From positions 1 to 33,338 of the forward strand of contig DWWP01000039.1 of NCBI GenBank assembly GCA_019119635.1: a DNA stretch of 33,338 nt, given 5' to 3'. A program made the position numbers and the translations under genes. The stretch comes from Candidatus Dietzia intestinipullorum (GTDB taxonomy: Bacteria > Actinomycetota > Actinomycetes > Mycobacteriales > Mycobacteriaceae). Under the pieces are notes generated by a model. It was not told where the DNA came from. It did not search any database and saw only the letters and a program-made list of their open reading frames with translations. Below, piece by piece: positions 8,031 to 16,974 of the stretch (the stretch's first letter is position 1; every line of letters starts with the position of its first letter).

Positions 8031-8942
8031 TCAAGCGCCCGTGGCCTCGACCTGAATGAGCGTGCCCCACGGGTCGTCGAAGCGCAGGACGGCGCCATCG
8101 TGTCGGACGCCGACGCCGTGATCGGTCAACCGCTGCCGGAGCGCCGCGACGTCGTCGTCGTCGGGTAGGGCGATGTTCACCTGCCCAAGCCCGAGCGCGG
8201 CCGCGCGGGGTCCGGCTCCGGCCGTGCCCCAGGTGTTCACGGCGATGTGGTGGTGGTAGCCGCCGGCGGCGATGAACAGCGCCGATCCGAGGTCGCTCAT
8301 GACCTCGAACCCGAGGGCGTCCACATAGAAGTCGCGGGCCGCGCCGATGTCGCCGACCTGTAGGTGGACGTGGCCGAGCGTCGCCGGCGGCCCGGCCGAC
8401 CCACTGGACGGCGCCGCGAGGTTGGCGCGGAGGAACGCGTTGGGGTCCAGCGGGTTGGTGGCGGTCTGGAGCAGACCGTTCGCGTCACGCTGCCACGACT
8501 CGCGGGGGCGGTCCACGTAGAGCTCGACGCCGTTTCCCTCGGGATCGTCGAAGTAGAAGGCCTCACTGTAGAGGTGGTCGGCGCTGCCGGTGAACGACCG
8601 CGGCGCGTGGGTGGCCACCGACGCGACCGCTGCGGCCAGCGCCGGCTTGTCGTCGAACAGCACCGCGGTGTGGAACAGTCCGGCCTCCCCGGGACGACGG
8701 GGCGGCAGGTCGGGGACGCGTCGCAGTCGTACCAACGGGTGTCCGGCGCGGCCGAGCACGGCGGTCTCCCCGACCTGCTCGAGCACCTCGAGGGTCACGC
8801 CGCTTGAATAGAACGCGATCATCGCGTCGAGGTTGCGGACCAGTAGTTCGACGGCGCCCATGCGGGTGCCGGCGGCCAGCAGGTCATCGGCGGGCCGCTC
8901 GACGAGGCTGCGGGGATCGGGGTTCTGGGTGAAGACGGGCAC
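8031..8942 (-). CDS. VOC family protein, CatE-like ring-cleavage dioxygenase
   Basis: Two tandem vicinal-oxygen-chelate (glyoxalase/bleomycin-resistance) modules, the arrangement of CatE-like extradiol dioxygenases. From the GTG at 8942 the protein has 303 residues. The first module starts at MGAVELLVRNLDAMIAFY (about residue 28) and includes FHTAVLFDD and YFDDPEGNGVELY. The second starts at LGHVHLQVGDIGAARDFYVDALGF (about 190) and includes YHHHIAVNTW and FDDPWGTLIQVE. The metal-ligand pattern His/His/Glu is plausible. I prefer GTG 8942 over ATG 8981: GAGGAG (8953-8948) sits 5 bases upstream of the GTG, while the ATG lacks a ribosome binding site and overlaps a TATAGA box. The stop of nirK lies 65 bases upstream on the same strand. 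The substrate is unknown. Confidence 0.85.
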   Translation of the reverse strand: MPVFTQNPDPRSLVERPADDLLAAGTRMGAVELLVRNLDAMIAFYSSGVTLEVLEQVGETAVLGRAGHPLVRLRRVPDLPPRRPGEAGLFHTAVLFDDKPALAAAVASVATHAPRSFTGSADHLYSEAFYFDDPEGNGVELYVDRPRESWQRDANGLLQTATNPLDPNAFLRANLAAPSSGSAGPPATLGHVHLQVGDIGAARDFYVDALGFEVMSDLGSALFIAAGGYHHHIAVNTWGTAGAGPRAAALGLGQVNIALPDDDDVAALRQRLTDHGVGVRHDGAVLRFDDPWGTLIQVEATGA

Positions 8943-9007
8943 GGGTTCTCCTCGGGACGGCTGCGATGCGTGATGTGTCATCTATAGCAACCGGGCCCGG
9001 GCCCCGA

Positions 9008-11680
9008 CTATTCCTTGACGTCGATGAAGCCCGTCGCACCCTTCTCGGCGTTGGCGAAGGAGTGGTCGACGAATGTGTACCGGCCGGCCTCCGGGAACGT
9101 CATCTCCACGAATCCGCCCTGCGCCGGGGCGAGCGCCAACGTCTGCGCCCCGCCGGACGTCCCACCGAACGCGTCCCGACCGTCCTTGAGCAGATACGCA
9201 CCCTCGGCGTACACGGAGTCGAACTGCGCGCCCACCACGTGGAAGCTGGTGCCGTCGTTGGGCCCGGCCGCCACCACCCAGATCCGCACCGTCTCGCCGA
9301 CCCGCGCCGTGAGCGGATCACGCCGGTACTGCGTGGCGTGCCCGTTGAACATCACCAGGTCGGGTCGCTTCGCCGCGATCTTGTCCATATCGAACGCCTC
9401 GTCCGGTCCGCCGAGATACGACTCCGACTGGACCAGCACGTACTCGCGATCCACCGGCTGCAACTCTGGCGGATCCACGATGAGTGCGCCGAACATCCCG
9501 GCCGACAGGTGGCCGGTCATGGGCAGGGTGGCGCAGTGATACAGCCACGCCCCGGCCCGGTCGACGGTGAACCGGTACTCCAGCTCCTCCCCCGGCGCAA
9601 TGGTGCGCATCACCTCGTCGGGGCTCACGTCTCCGGCGTGGAAGTCGATCGAGTGCCCCATCGTCCCCTCGTTGCGCAGGGTCACGATGAACGTGTCGCC
9701 GACCTTCCCGCGCAGCGTCGGGGCCATCGGCCGGCCGTTGTAGGTCCACACGGGCCGCACCACCCCGGGTGCGAGTTCGGCGGTGGTCTCCTCGACCGTG
9801 AGCGTGATCCGGTGTTCGGTCCCATCTGGCGCCGGGGCCAGCTCGGGGTCGCGGGTGACGAAGTCGTCCGACGGCGGTGCCAGGAGGTCGACGTCGTCGG
9901 TGGGAGGCCCGCCGGGTGACGACGACGAGCCGGCGTCCGCCACCGCCTCATCTGTTCCGGCCGCGTCCGGTGCACCCTCCACCTCGACGCGGAACGTCAT
10001 GCCCATCGCTCGGTGGCCGGCGATCGTGCACCAGCCCTCGACGGACGCCCCCACCACGCCGGCATCGAGCGTCGCCGACTCTCCCGGCTCGACCCGCCCG
10101 GTTCCCGAACCGTTCGCGAGGAGCAGATCGTGGACGTTCGTCTCGTCGTCGTTCACCAGGGTGATGACGAGCCGGTCGCCGGCGGGGACGCGCACGGTGT
10201 CGGGCACGAACCTCATCCCCACCGCGGCGACCTCCACGGTGGTGGTCTCCCCGGTCGGGGTGACGGCTGCGACGTCCTGCCCGCCCCGGCGCAGCGGCGA
10301 GGACGGGTCCACGGCGAGCGCGGTCCCGGTCGCCAGGACCACCACGAGCGCCCCGGCGAGCGCGCCGACGAGGTTGCGCTGACGGCCCGGCGCGATCTCG
10401 GGCCGCGGGGTGTCCCGGCTGACGCGCGGGGGCTTCTCCCCTGCGGCGCGGGCTGCCGCGGCCTCCCGGATCACCGCGAGTTGCGCGCGCACGGCCCGGA
10501 TCATCACCGGCAGGAACAGCGCGAAGCCGAGGAAGGCCAGCGCCGATCCCACGACGCGGGTCCAACTGGTGCCGCCCGGGACGAGAAAGACCACGAGGCC
10601 GGCGTTGACCAGCACCAACCGGAAGACGGCGAGGCGGTTCATCTCGATCATGCCCGCCCGCACGGCCGCCGGCCCGCCACGCATCACGGTGGGCATGAGG
10701 AAGCTCATGGCACCGAAGAGGATCTGTGCGGCGGCGCCGGCGAGCAGCGGCGTGGTCACCGCGGAGAGATCGTCCAGCCGTCCGGTCGCGACGAGCCAGA
10801 CGGTCCAGCCCAGCGCCACGGGCAGCCACACGAGTCCGCAGGCGATGCTCATCGACGCGAACTCGCGGGGCGGCGCGGTCCGGGCGGCCCGGGCGAGGAA
10901 CCACAGGTGGGACAGGACCGCCACCAGGTAGACCCCCAGCGCGGCGGCGGTGACGACGTCCGTCCCGGCCAGTGCGGACCCCGAGGCCACGACGACCGCC
11001 GCCGACATGACGCCGAGTGACCACACCGCTGCCCGGTCCTGCCCGTCGACCATCGGGGCCCGCAGCACCGTCGACCAAAACGTCACGAGTGTCGTCAGGA
11101 CGGTGATCCCCACGAAGCCCAGGACGTTGACCGCGAGATGGACCGCGTGGAGCCGGAGCGCCCACTCCTCGCCCGTCCCGACGCCCATCCACGCGCCGGC
11201 GACGGCCCCGGCCGGGAGGAACGCCGCGGCCACAGCGTAGAAGCGGACGATCGGACGGAACCGACTCGGCAGCGCCGCACGGATCTGGCGCACGAGGTCG
11301 ACCACGTACCAGGCTGTCGCACCGCCCACGACCGCCGCGCCGGCGACCACCGCGGGCGACCACGCGGCGATCATCCCGGCCACCAGCACGACGATGCCGG
11401 CGTTGAGCAAGAAGATCCTGCGCACCTGGGTCCGTCGCGCGTCGTCGGCCGGGCGGGAGTGCAGGAGGGTCTCCGTGAAGTGCTGCCCCCACACGAGGAT
11501 CGAGTTGGTGAGCAGTCCCAGCGTGAACACGTGGACGATCACCCACGTGGACGCGGGCACCCACCGGTGGACCACGCCGAGTACGACGAGCGCGACCATC
11601 CACAGCTGCACGGGTCGGGTGGCCCGGCGGTGCCACGACACGCGCCGGCCCGCGGGTCTCCGGGGCGCCGCGTCGGTCAT
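9008..11680 (-). CDS. nirK: Membrane-anchored copper nitrite reductase: N-terminal membrane domain, extra cupredoxin, C-terminal NirK/AniA
   Basis: An 890-residue fusion. Residues about 25-400 are a polytopic membrane domain with roughly ten hydrophobic segments and several membrane His (H50, H67, H178, H181). After one more hydrophobic stretch (about 436-456) comes a cupredoxin (about 478-567) with type 1 copper ligands H517, C551, H556 and M561. The C-terminal part (about 620-890) is a two-domain nitrite reductase. It has type 1 ligands H676, C716, H724, M729; type 2 ligands H681, H715, H873; and the catalytic pair D679 and H814, matching Alcaligenes NirK H95/C136/H145/M150, H100/H135/H306 and D98/H255. 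It should reduce nitrite to NO outside the membrane. A multicopper oxidase is less likely given the complete NirK set. A TAGACT box 6 bases before ATG suggests a leaderless mRNA. Confidence 0.93.
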   Translation of the reverse strand: MTDAAPRRPAGRRVSWHRRATRPVQLWMVALVVLGVVHRWVPASTWVIVHVFTLGLLTNSILVWGQHFTETLLHSRPADDARRTQVRRIFLLNAGIVVLVAGMIAAWSPAVVAGAAVVGGATAWYVVDLVRQIRAALPSRFRPIVRFYAVAAAFLPAGAVAGAWMGVGTGEEWALRLHAVHLAVNVLGFVGITVLTTLVTFWSTVLRAPMVDGQDRAAVWSLGVMSAAVVVASGSALAGTDVVTAAALGVYLVAVLSHLWFLARAARTAPPREFASMSIACGLVWLPVALGWTVWLVATGRLDDLSAVTTPLLAGAAAQILFGAMSFLMPTVMRGGPAAVRAGMIEMNRLAVFRLVLVNAGLVVFLVPGGTSWTRVVGSALAFLGFALFLPVMIRAVRAQLAVIREAAAARAAGEKPPRVSRDTPRPEIAPGRQRNLVGALAGALVVVLATGTALAVDPSSPLRRGGQDVAAVTPTGETTTVEVAAVGMRFVPDTVRVPAGDRLVITLVNDDETNVHDLLLANGSGTGRVEPGESATLDAGVVGASVEGWCTIAGHRAMGMTFRVEVEGAPDAAGTDEAVADAGSSSSPGGPPTDDVDLLAPPSDDFVTRDPELAPAPDGTEHRITLTVEETTAELAPGVVRPVWTYNGRPMAPTLRGKVGDTFIVTLRNEGTMGHSIDFHAGDVSPDEVMRTIAPGEELEYRFTVDRAGAWLYHCATLPMTGHLSAGMFGALIVDPPELQPVDREYVLVQSESYLGGPDEAFDMDKIAAKRPDLVMFNGHATQYRRDPLTARVGETVRIWVVAAGPNDGTSFHVVGAQFDSVYAEGAYLLKDGRDAFGGTSGGAQTLALAPAQGGFVEMTFPEAGRYTFVDHSFANAEKGATGFIDVKE

Positions 11681-11699
11681 GCCTGCAGTCTAAGCAGGC
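11681..11699 (-). promoter_or_regulatory. nirK promoter: -10 box inside an inverted repeat
   Basis: GCCTGC (11681-11686) and GCAGGC (11694-11699) form a perfect 6-bp inverted repeat with a 7-base spacer, directly against the nirK ATG at 11680. On the minus strand TAGACT (11692-11687) occupies the spacer and ends 6 bases before ATG, so it fits a -10 box of a leaderless transcript. A repressor bound here would cover the -10 box. The regulator is unknown. Confidence 0.5.
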
Positions 11700-11735
11700 C
11701 CTGAATGACCACGTCGGTGGCGTATTTGCCGCCTC

Positions 11736-12542
11736 TCAGCTCCTGACCGGCTGGAGACCCGCGGATTCGAGCGCCTCACGGCCGCGGTCGGAGACCACCA
11801 GCGAGCGGAACTCCCGTCCGGCCTCCCGCGCAGCCTCCCCGTCGGGGCCGCGCTCGTCGCCGGAGAGCACCCGGGCGAGGATGTAGCGGGTCGCGCCGGC
11901 GTCCTGTGCGAGGAGGCGTTCGCGCTCCTCCACGTCGACCCGCGACACCCAGCCGTGGGACGCGGCGACGTCGGTGCGGTAGATGATGCCAGCGTCGAGT
12001 TCGTTGTCGCCGAGTCGGGCCGCGAGCGCACGGGACCCGGCGTCCCGCTCGTCTACCACCGGGGTCACGCCGGCTGTCTCGAGGAGGGTGTCGGCCGCCT
12101 CGCCACACGGCACCACCTCGTCGCACAGACCGACCCGCAGCTCCTCGCGGGACAGGTCGTCGAGCCCGCTCACCCCGGCCGGGTTCCCCGAGGGCACGGC
12201 GAGCACCACGTGATTCCTGGCGAAGACCTCGGGTTCGGCCACCGCGCCCGCCTCCACGGCGCCGCGGACGGCCTCTGCACTGGCGGAGGCGAAGATGTGG
12301 ACATCGGTCCTCGTCTCCAGTGCCTCGGCGAGGTCCGCGGACCGCCCCAGTTCCAGGTGGACCCGCACCCCGGGGTTCTCGGCCTCGAAATCGCCGATGA
12401 TCTCGGTGAACGCCCCGGCCAACGACGGCGCGGCCGCCACCCCGAGTGTCACCTCGGCGTCGCCGGGATCGACCGAGGCGCACGCGGTGAGCAGTGAGAG
12501 CGCGGCCGTCGCCGCCACCGCGGAGACCGGGCGCCGGTGCAC
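11736..12542 (-). CDS. modA: Molybdate ABC transporter substrate-binding lipoprotein ModA
   Basis: A 268-residue periplasmic-binding-type protein that would capture molybdate outside the membrane. The N-terminus MHRRPVSAVAATAALSLLTAC is a lipoprotein signal peptide with Cys at 21. ModA features are VTLGVAAAPSLAGAFTEI (about 31-48), FARNHVVLAVPSGNPAGV (about 108-125), GLCDEVVPCGEAA and ELDAGIIYRTDVAA near 200. The start is GTG at 12542, four bases after the moaD stop, in the run moaA-moaD-modA. No modB or modC follows; the next gene downstream is nirK. Either the permease and ATPase lie elsewhere or this protein serves another system. Confidence 0.92.
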   Translation of the reverse strand: MHRRPVSAVAATAALSLLTACASVDPGDAEVTLGVAAAPSLAGAFTEIIGDFEAENPGVRVHLELGRSADLAEALETRTDVHIFASASAEAVRGAVEAGAVAEPEVFARNHVVLAVPSGNPAGVSGLDDLSREELRVGLCDEVVPCGEAADTLLETAGVTPVVDERDAGSRALAARLGDNELDAGIIYRTDVAASHGWVSRVDVEERERLLAQDAGATRYILARVLSGDERGPDGEAAREAGREFRSLVVSDRGREALESAGLQPVRS

Positions 12543-12545
12543 TCC

Positions 12546-12845
12546 TCAGCCCCCGGCGAAGGGCGGCAGGACGTCGATCGCGGTCACCTCGTCCAGGCTG
12601 GCGGCCGGGTCGCGCGTGGTCGACTCACCCACCAGGAAGGACGACACGGTGACGATGCTGGCCAACGGCTCCCCGTGGCGTTCGCAGATCTCGGCCGCGA
12701 GCTCTCCGATGGTCGTGGCCGCCGTGTGGAGCCGCTCGCGGGCGGTTCCCGCGGCGTCCTCCGCGGCGGCGTAGTACCCCACGGTGATCATTCTCGGCGT
12801 CCCACTCACGGGCTCGACTGTATCGCTCGTCAATTGATGCGTCAT
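12546..12845 (-). CDS. moaD: Molybdopterin synthase small subunit MoaD
   Basis: Ubiquitin-like sulfur carrier that, as a C-terminal thiocarboxylate, supplies sulfur to MoaE for making molybdopterin. The body [15 protein letters not shown] and the C-terminus VLPPFAGG, ending in the required Gly-Gly, identify it. The ATG at 12845 overlaps the moaA stop (ATGA) and gives 99 residues; an internal ATG at 12791 gives 81, the more usual length, with a weak ribosome binding site. Translational coupling favours the first, but the start is uncertain. modA follows after 3 bases. Confidence 0.9.
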   Translation of the reverse strand: MTHQLTSDTVEPVSGTPRMITVGYYAAAEDAAGTARERLHTAATTIGELAAEICERHGEPLASIVTVSSFLVGESTTRDPAASLDEVTAIDVLPPFAGG

Positions 12846-13885
12846 CCACCAATCGCTCCCATGGACCGGCGCGGGCGGTGGAACGCGTCCCCGCCGATGC
12901 CGTGCCCGGCTTGTTTGCCCCACATCGCACCGCGCCACACCCGCGCCACCTCCTCGTCCCCGGCTCCGGAGCGCAGTACGCCGAGGACATCGGTCTCGTC
13001 ATCACTGAACAGGCATGATCGCACGGTCCCCTCCGCGGTGAGGCGGGTCCTGTCGCATGCCGCGCAGAAGTTCCTGGTGACGGTCGCGATCACCCCGACC
13101 GTGGCGGGGGCCCCGTCGGCGGTCGTGTGGCCGGGGACCTCCCACAGCTCGGCGGGCGCGGCGGGGTCCTCGCGGCCGACAGGGTGCAGGTCGAAGCGCT
13201 CACCGAGCGTGTCCAGGACCTCACGGGCCGTCACCATCTCCACGCGGGACCACGTGTTGTCCGCGTCCAGCGGCATCTCCTCGATGAACCGGAGTCGGAC
13301 GCCCTCGGCGAGCGCCCACTCGAGCAGGTCCGGAGCGCCCGGGAGGGTGGCCCGCATGGGGACGGCGTTGACCTTGACCGGGTCCATCCCCGCGTCCCGC
13401 GCGGCGCGGATCCCCCGCAGGACGGCGGGGAGTCGGTCGCGCCGGGTGAGTTCGGCGAACTCGGCCCGCCGCACCGTGTCGAGCGAGATGTTGATCCGGT
13501 CGAGGCCCGCCTCCACCAGGCCGCGGGCCCGGTGCTCGAGCCCGACCGCGTTGCTGGTGAGCGCGATCGGCAGCGCGGGGCAGGTCTCACGGGTCCCGGC
13601 GATGATCCGCTCGAGGTCGTTGCGCATGAGCGGCTCGCCCCCGGTGAAGCGCACTTCCTGCACGCCCAGTTCCCGGTGCGCGAGAGTGACCAGTCGGACC
13701 ACCTCGTCGGTGGTCATCCGGGCGGCGTCGGGGATGGGCGGCAGCCCCTCCTCCGGCATGCAATACGTGCAGCGCAGCGAGCACTTCTCGGTGAGCGAGA
13801 CGCGCAGGTCGCGGGCGGTTCTCCCGAAGGTGTCGACGAGCAGCGGGGTGTCGGGGCGCGTGGGGCGGGGGTCGGTGACGGTCAC
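12842..13885 (-). CDS. moaA: GTP 3',8-cyclase MoaA (radical SAM)
   Basis: First enzyme of molybdenum cofactor synthesis: radical SAM conversion of GTP to 3',8-cyclo-dihydro-GTP. In the 347-residue protein the SAM cluster is C35, C39, C42 (CSLRCTYC). The second 4Fe-4S cluster is C274, C277, C291 ([15 protein letters not shown]...SC). The protein ends in the Gly-Gly tail typical of MoaA (AIGG). [18 protein letters not shown] is the glycine-rich SAM motif. I chose the GTG at 13885 because GGGAGGT (13896-13890) lies just upstream; the frame is open further upstream but reads only low-complexity sequence. It is divergent from moeA across 59 bases. Confidence 0.96.
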   Translation of the reverse strand: MTVTDPRPTRPDTPLLVDTFGRTARDLRVSLTEKCSLRCTYCMPEEGLPPIPDAARMTTDEVVRLVTLAHRELGVQEVRFTGGEPLMRNDLERIIAGTRETCPALPIALTSNAVGLEHRARGLVEAGLDRINISLDTVRRAEFAELTRRDRLPAVLRGIRAARDAGMDPVKVNAVPMRATLPGAPDLLEWALAEGVRLRFIEEMPLDADNTWSRVEMVTAREVLDTLGERFDLHPVGREDPAAPAELWEVPGHTTADGAPATVGVIATVTRNFCAACDRTRLTAEGTVRSCLFSDDETDVLGVLRSGAGDEEVARVWRGAMWGKQAGHGIGGDAFHRPRRSMGAIGG

Positions 13886-13907
13886 GGTGACCTCCCTTCG
13901 TCTGCCT

Positions 13908-13928
13908 CGGCGCCGAGTATAGGCGCCG
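13908..13928 (-). promoter_or_regulatory. moaA promoter: -10 box inside an inverted repeat
   Basis: CGGCGCC (13908-13914) and GGCGCCG (13922-13928) form a perfect 7-bp inverted repeat with a 7-base spacer in the moaA/moeA divergent region. The spacer read on the minus strand contains TATACT (13921-13916), a near-consensus -10 box placing the moaA RNA start about 25 bases before its GTG. The geometry matches the nirK site, with different arm sequences. Confidence 0.5.
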
Positions 13929-13932
13929 CGGC

Positions 13933-13938
13933 TACCGT
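13933..13938 (+). promoter_or_regulatory. Candidate -10 box (TACCGT) for leaderless moeA
   Basis: TACCGT fits the actinobacterial TANNNT -10 pattern and ends 6 bases before the moeA ATG at 13945. RNA would start at or next to the start codon. No convincing -35 is seen. Confidence 0.45.
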
Positions 13939-13944
13939 GGGGAT

Positions 13945-15201
13945 ATGCACACCGAGCACGTCCCGTCCGATCAGTCCGGGGCCCGACCGGGTCCGGCGGA
14001 GTACCGCGAGCTGCTCCGCGAGCACCTGGCTCCGCTGCGGGAGCGGGCGCGCCGGAGCACGCACCTGCCGCTGGTGGCGTGTGCGGGGTCGGTGTTGGCC
14101 GTCGAACTGCGGGCACCGGTGGACCTCCCGCTCTTCGTGAACTCGCAGATGGACGGCTACGCGGTGCGGTCGGCCGACGTGGCCGGGGCGGGGCCCGGCT
14201 CGCCGGTGCGACTGCAGGTGGTGGGCACGACGATGGCCGGTGACGAACCGGGCCAGGAGGTCGACGACGACGAGGCCCGCAAGGTGATGACCGGTGCGGC
14301 GGTCCCGTCCGGCGCGGACTGTGTGATCCCGGTGGAGGACACCGAGGTCGACGGGGACGCGGTTCTGGTACTGCGTCCCCGATCGGCGGGCGAGTTCGTC
14401 CGCAGGCCCGGGGACGATGTCCGCGAGGGCGACCTGGTGCTGCCTGCGGGTGTCCGGATCGCGGAGCGGCACCTGGCCGCCGCGGCCTCGCTCGGGGTCT
14501 CGGGCCTGGACGTGCGGCCGCGCCCACGGGTCGGCGTGATCGCCACCGGCGCCGAACTGGTGCCCCCGGGGCGCCCGCTGGGGCCGGGCCAGATCTGGGA
14601 GTCCAACGCGGTGACGCTGTCCGCCGCGCTGCAGGCGTGCGGGTGCACGGTGTCGACGAGCATCACCAGCGGGGACGACCCGCAGGAGTTCGCGGCGGCC
14701 CTCGACTCGGCCTGTACGGACGCCGACCTGGTGGTGACCGCCGGTGCGGTGTCGATGGGGGACGCCGAGGTGGTGCGCCAGGTGCTCGGCGACAGGGCGG
14801 ACTCGAGGTTCGGCCCCGTCGCGATGCAGCCCGGCGGCCCGCAGGGCCTCGCCGGCTGGCGGGACACCCCCGTCGTCTGCCTGCCCGGCAACCCGGTGAG
14901 CGCGCTGGTCTCGTTTGTCGTCCTGCTGCGGCCGCTCCTGCTGGAGGCGGTGGGCAGGGAGCCGGTGCGCGCGGTCCGCGGGCGACTGACCGGCGCGGTG
15001 TCGTCGCCGGCCGGACGGACGCAGTACCTGCGCGCGGTCCTGGACCCGGGAGTCGACGGCGAGCGGCCGACGGTCGAGCCCGTCTCCGGCCCGGGCTCGC
15101 ACCTCGTGGCGACGATGGCGCGGGCCGACGTGCTGGCCGAGATCCCGGCGGACGTCACAGAGTTGCCCGCCGGCGCCGAAGTGGAGGCCCTCCCGCTGTA
15201 G
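13945..15201 (+). CDS. moeA: Molybdopterin molybdotransferase MoeA
   Basis: Inserts molybdate into adenylated molybdopterin to complete the cofactor. It has 418 residues, normal for MoeA. Conserved parts are NSQMDGYAV (about 66-74), [17 protein letters not shown] (about 115-131), [13 protein letters not shown] (about 196-208), the MPT-binding [11 protein letters not shown] near 270 (usually GGVSxGDxD; here Ala replaces one Gly) and [13 protein letters not shown] near 312. The C-terminal domain ends at VEALPL. It is divergent from moaA, and poxB follows after 38 bases. Confidence 0.95.
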   Translation: MHTEHVPSDQSGARPGPAEYRELLREHLAPLRERARRSTHLPLVACAGSVLAVELRAPVDLPLFVNSQMDGYAVRSADVAGAGPGSPVRLQVVGTTMAGDEPGQEVDDDEARKVMTGAAVPSGADCVIPVEDTEVDGDAVLVLRPRSAGEFVRRPGDDVREGDLVLPAGVRIAERHLAAAASLGVSGLDVRPRPRVGVIATGAELVPPGRPLGPGQIWESNAVTLSAALQACGCTVSTSITSGDDPQEFAAALDSACTDADLVVTAGAVSMGDAEVVRQVLGDRADSRFGPVAMQPGGPQGLAGWRDTPVVCLPGNPVSALVSFVVLLRPLLLEAVGREPVRAVRGRLTGAVSSPAGRTQYLRAVLDPGVDGERPTVEPVSGPGSHLVATMARADVLAEIPADVTELPAGAEVEALPL

Positions 15202-15227
15202 CGGTGTCGCCGGGCGTCGACCGGTCG

Positions 15228-15233
15228 TAGGGT
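15228..15233 (+). promoter_or_regulatory. Candidate -10 box (TAGGGT) for leaderless poxB
   Basis: TAGGGT fits TANNNT and ends 6 bases before the ATG at 15240. No clear Shine-Dalgarno stands before poxB, which agrees with a leaderless start. It is weaker than the other boxes of this kind in the window. Confidence 0.35.
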
Positions 15234-15239
15234 CGGGCC

Positions 15240-16964
15240 ATGGCCACACGTACCGACACCGTCGCACGGCACATCATCGACACCCTCCACGACTCCGGGG
15301 TGCAGCGCGTCTACGGCGTGCCCGGCGATTCGCTCAACGGGGTCACCGACGCGATCCGCCAGGCCGGGACAGTGGACTGGGTGATCACGCGCCACGAGGA
15401 GACCGCGGCGTTCGCCGCGTCCGCCGAGGCCGCGATGACCGGCGGACTCGCGGTGTGCGCGGGCTCCTGCGGTCCGGGGAACCTGCACCTGATCAACGGG
15501 TTGTACGACGCCCAGCGCTCGAGCATGCCTGTGCTCGCCCTGGCAGCCCACATCCCGTCGGAGGAGATCGGCTCGGGGTACTTCCAGGAGACGCACCCGC
15601 AGGACGTCTTCCGGGAGTGCAGCGTCTACGTCGAGCACGTCTCCAGCGCGGACCAGATGCCGCGGCTGCTGCGGATCGCGATGCGGGAGGCGATCGAGAA
15701 GCGCGGCGTGGCCGTGCTGGTCCTGCCCGGTGACGTGGCGCTGCAGGAGATCACGTCCGAGGTGGTGCCCATCCGCCCCACCGCCAGCCGGGTCGTCCCC
15801 GCGGAGGAGGACCTCCGGCGTGCGATCGAGGCCCTCGACGGCTGCGAGGACGTGACCATCCTCGCCGGTGCCGGCTGCGCGGGCGCCCACGAGGAGCTGC
15901 TGCAGATAGCCGAGACGCTCAAGGCGCCGATCGTGCACGCGATGCGTGGCAAGGAGTGGGTGGAGCACGACAACCCCTACGACGTGGGCATGACCGGCCT
16001 GCTCGGCTATTCGTCCGGCTACAAGGCGATGATGGAGGCCGAGACGTTGCTGGTCCTGGGCTCCGACCTGCCCTATCAGCAGTTCTACCCGGACGCGACC
16101 GTGGTGCAGGTGGACATCGACGGCGCCCAGATCGGGCGGCGCACCCCGGTCGAGGTGCCACTGGTCGGCGGCGTGGCCGAGACCGTCCGGGCGCTGCTGC
16201 CGCGACTGAGGACCCACAAGAAGCGTAGGCACCTCGACGAGTCCGTGAAGCACTACACCAAGACGCGGCGCAAGCTCGACGACCTGGCCTCACCGTCGCG
16301 TCGGACCATCCACCCGCAGTACCTCACGCGGGTGATCGACGAGCACGCCGACGACGACGCCGTCTTCCTGCCCGACGTCGGCAGCCCGGTGACCTGGGCG
16401 GCCCGCTACCTCACCATGAACGGCCGGCGACGGATCGTCGGCTCGTTCACCCACGGGTCCATGGCGGGGGCCGTGCCCCAGGCCATCGGTGTGCAGATGA
16501 CGGACCCCGACCGCCAGGTGATCACGCTCTCCGGCGACGGCGGGCTCGCGATGCTCATGGGCGAACTGCTCACCGTGGTACAGCACGACCTGCCGATCAA
16601 GATCGTCGTGTTCAACAACTCCTCGTACAACTTCGTCGAGGTGGAGATGAAGGCCGACGGGTTCGTCAACTACGGCACCGAGCTCGAGAACCCGGATTTC
16701 TCGCGGGTCGCCGAGGCCGTGGGGATCAAGGGGTTCCGGGTCGACAAATCCAAGGACCTGACCAAGACCGTCAAGGAGTTCCTGGCCCACGAGGGGCCTG
16801 CCCTGATCGACGTGGAGGTCGAACAGCAGGAGCTGTCGATCCCGCCGTCCATCACCGCGGAGCAGGCCAAGGGCTTCACCCTCTACTCGCTGCGCACCGT
16901 GCTCTCGGGTCGCGGCGACGAGCTCGTCGACCTGGCCAAGGCGAACCTCCGGCAGCTGTTCTGA
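15240..16964 (+). CDS. poxB: Pyruvate:quinone oxidoreductase (pyruvate oxidase)
   Basis: Thiamine diphosphate- and FAD-dependent enzyme that decarboxylates pyruvate to acetate and CO2 and gives electrons to the quinone pool at the membrane. It has 574 residues, against 572 in E. coli PoxB. The N-terminal domain has GVPGDSLNGV and the catalytic Glu in RHEETAAFA (53/54). The middle domain binds FAD. The TPP motif starts at SGDGGLAMLMGELLTVVQHDLPI near residue 430 and ends with the Asn in FNNSSYNF. The C-terminal region (about 540-574) would be the membrane-binding tail. It lies next to moeA and converges on tenA with 10 bases between. Confidence 0.93.
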   Translation: MATRTDTVARHIIDTLHDSGVQRVYGVPGDSLNGVTDAIRQAGTVDWVITRHEETAAFAASAEAAMTGGLAVCAGSCGPGNLHLINGLYDAQRSSMPVLALAAHIPSEEIGSGYFQETHPQDVFRECSVYVEHVSSADQMPRLLRIAMREAIEKRGVAVLVLPGDVALQEITSEVVPIRPTASRVVPAEEDLRRAIEALDGCEDVTILAGAGCAGAHEELLQIAETLKAPIVHAMRGKEWVEHDNPYDVGMTGLLGYSSGYKAMMEAETLLVLGSDLPYQQFYPDATVVQVDIDGAQIGRRTPVEVPLVGGVAETVRALLPRLRTHKKRRHLDESVKHYTKTRRKLDDLASPSRRTIHPQYLTRVIDEHADDDAVFLPDVGSPVTWAARYLTMNGRRRIVGSFTHGSMAGAVPQAIGVQMTDPDRQVITLSGDGGLAMLMGELLTVVQHDLPIKIVVFNNSSYNFVEVEMKADGFVNYGTELENPDFSRVAEAVGIKGFRVDKSKDLTKTVKEFLAHEGPALIDVEVEQQELSIPPSITAEQAKGFTLYSLRTVLSGRGDELVDLAKANLRQLF

Positions 16965-16974
16965 GCCGCCACAC

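Noticed and set aside
7889-8098. N-terminal extension of the Abi_2 protein
   Set aside because: It would translate through the hairpin and U-run; homology and a strong ribosome binding site both point to ATG 7888.
13886-14527. N-terminal extension of MoaA
   Set aside because: The extension is Pro/Arg/Gly-rich and antisense to moeA; the SD-preceded GTG at 13885 gives normal MoaA length.
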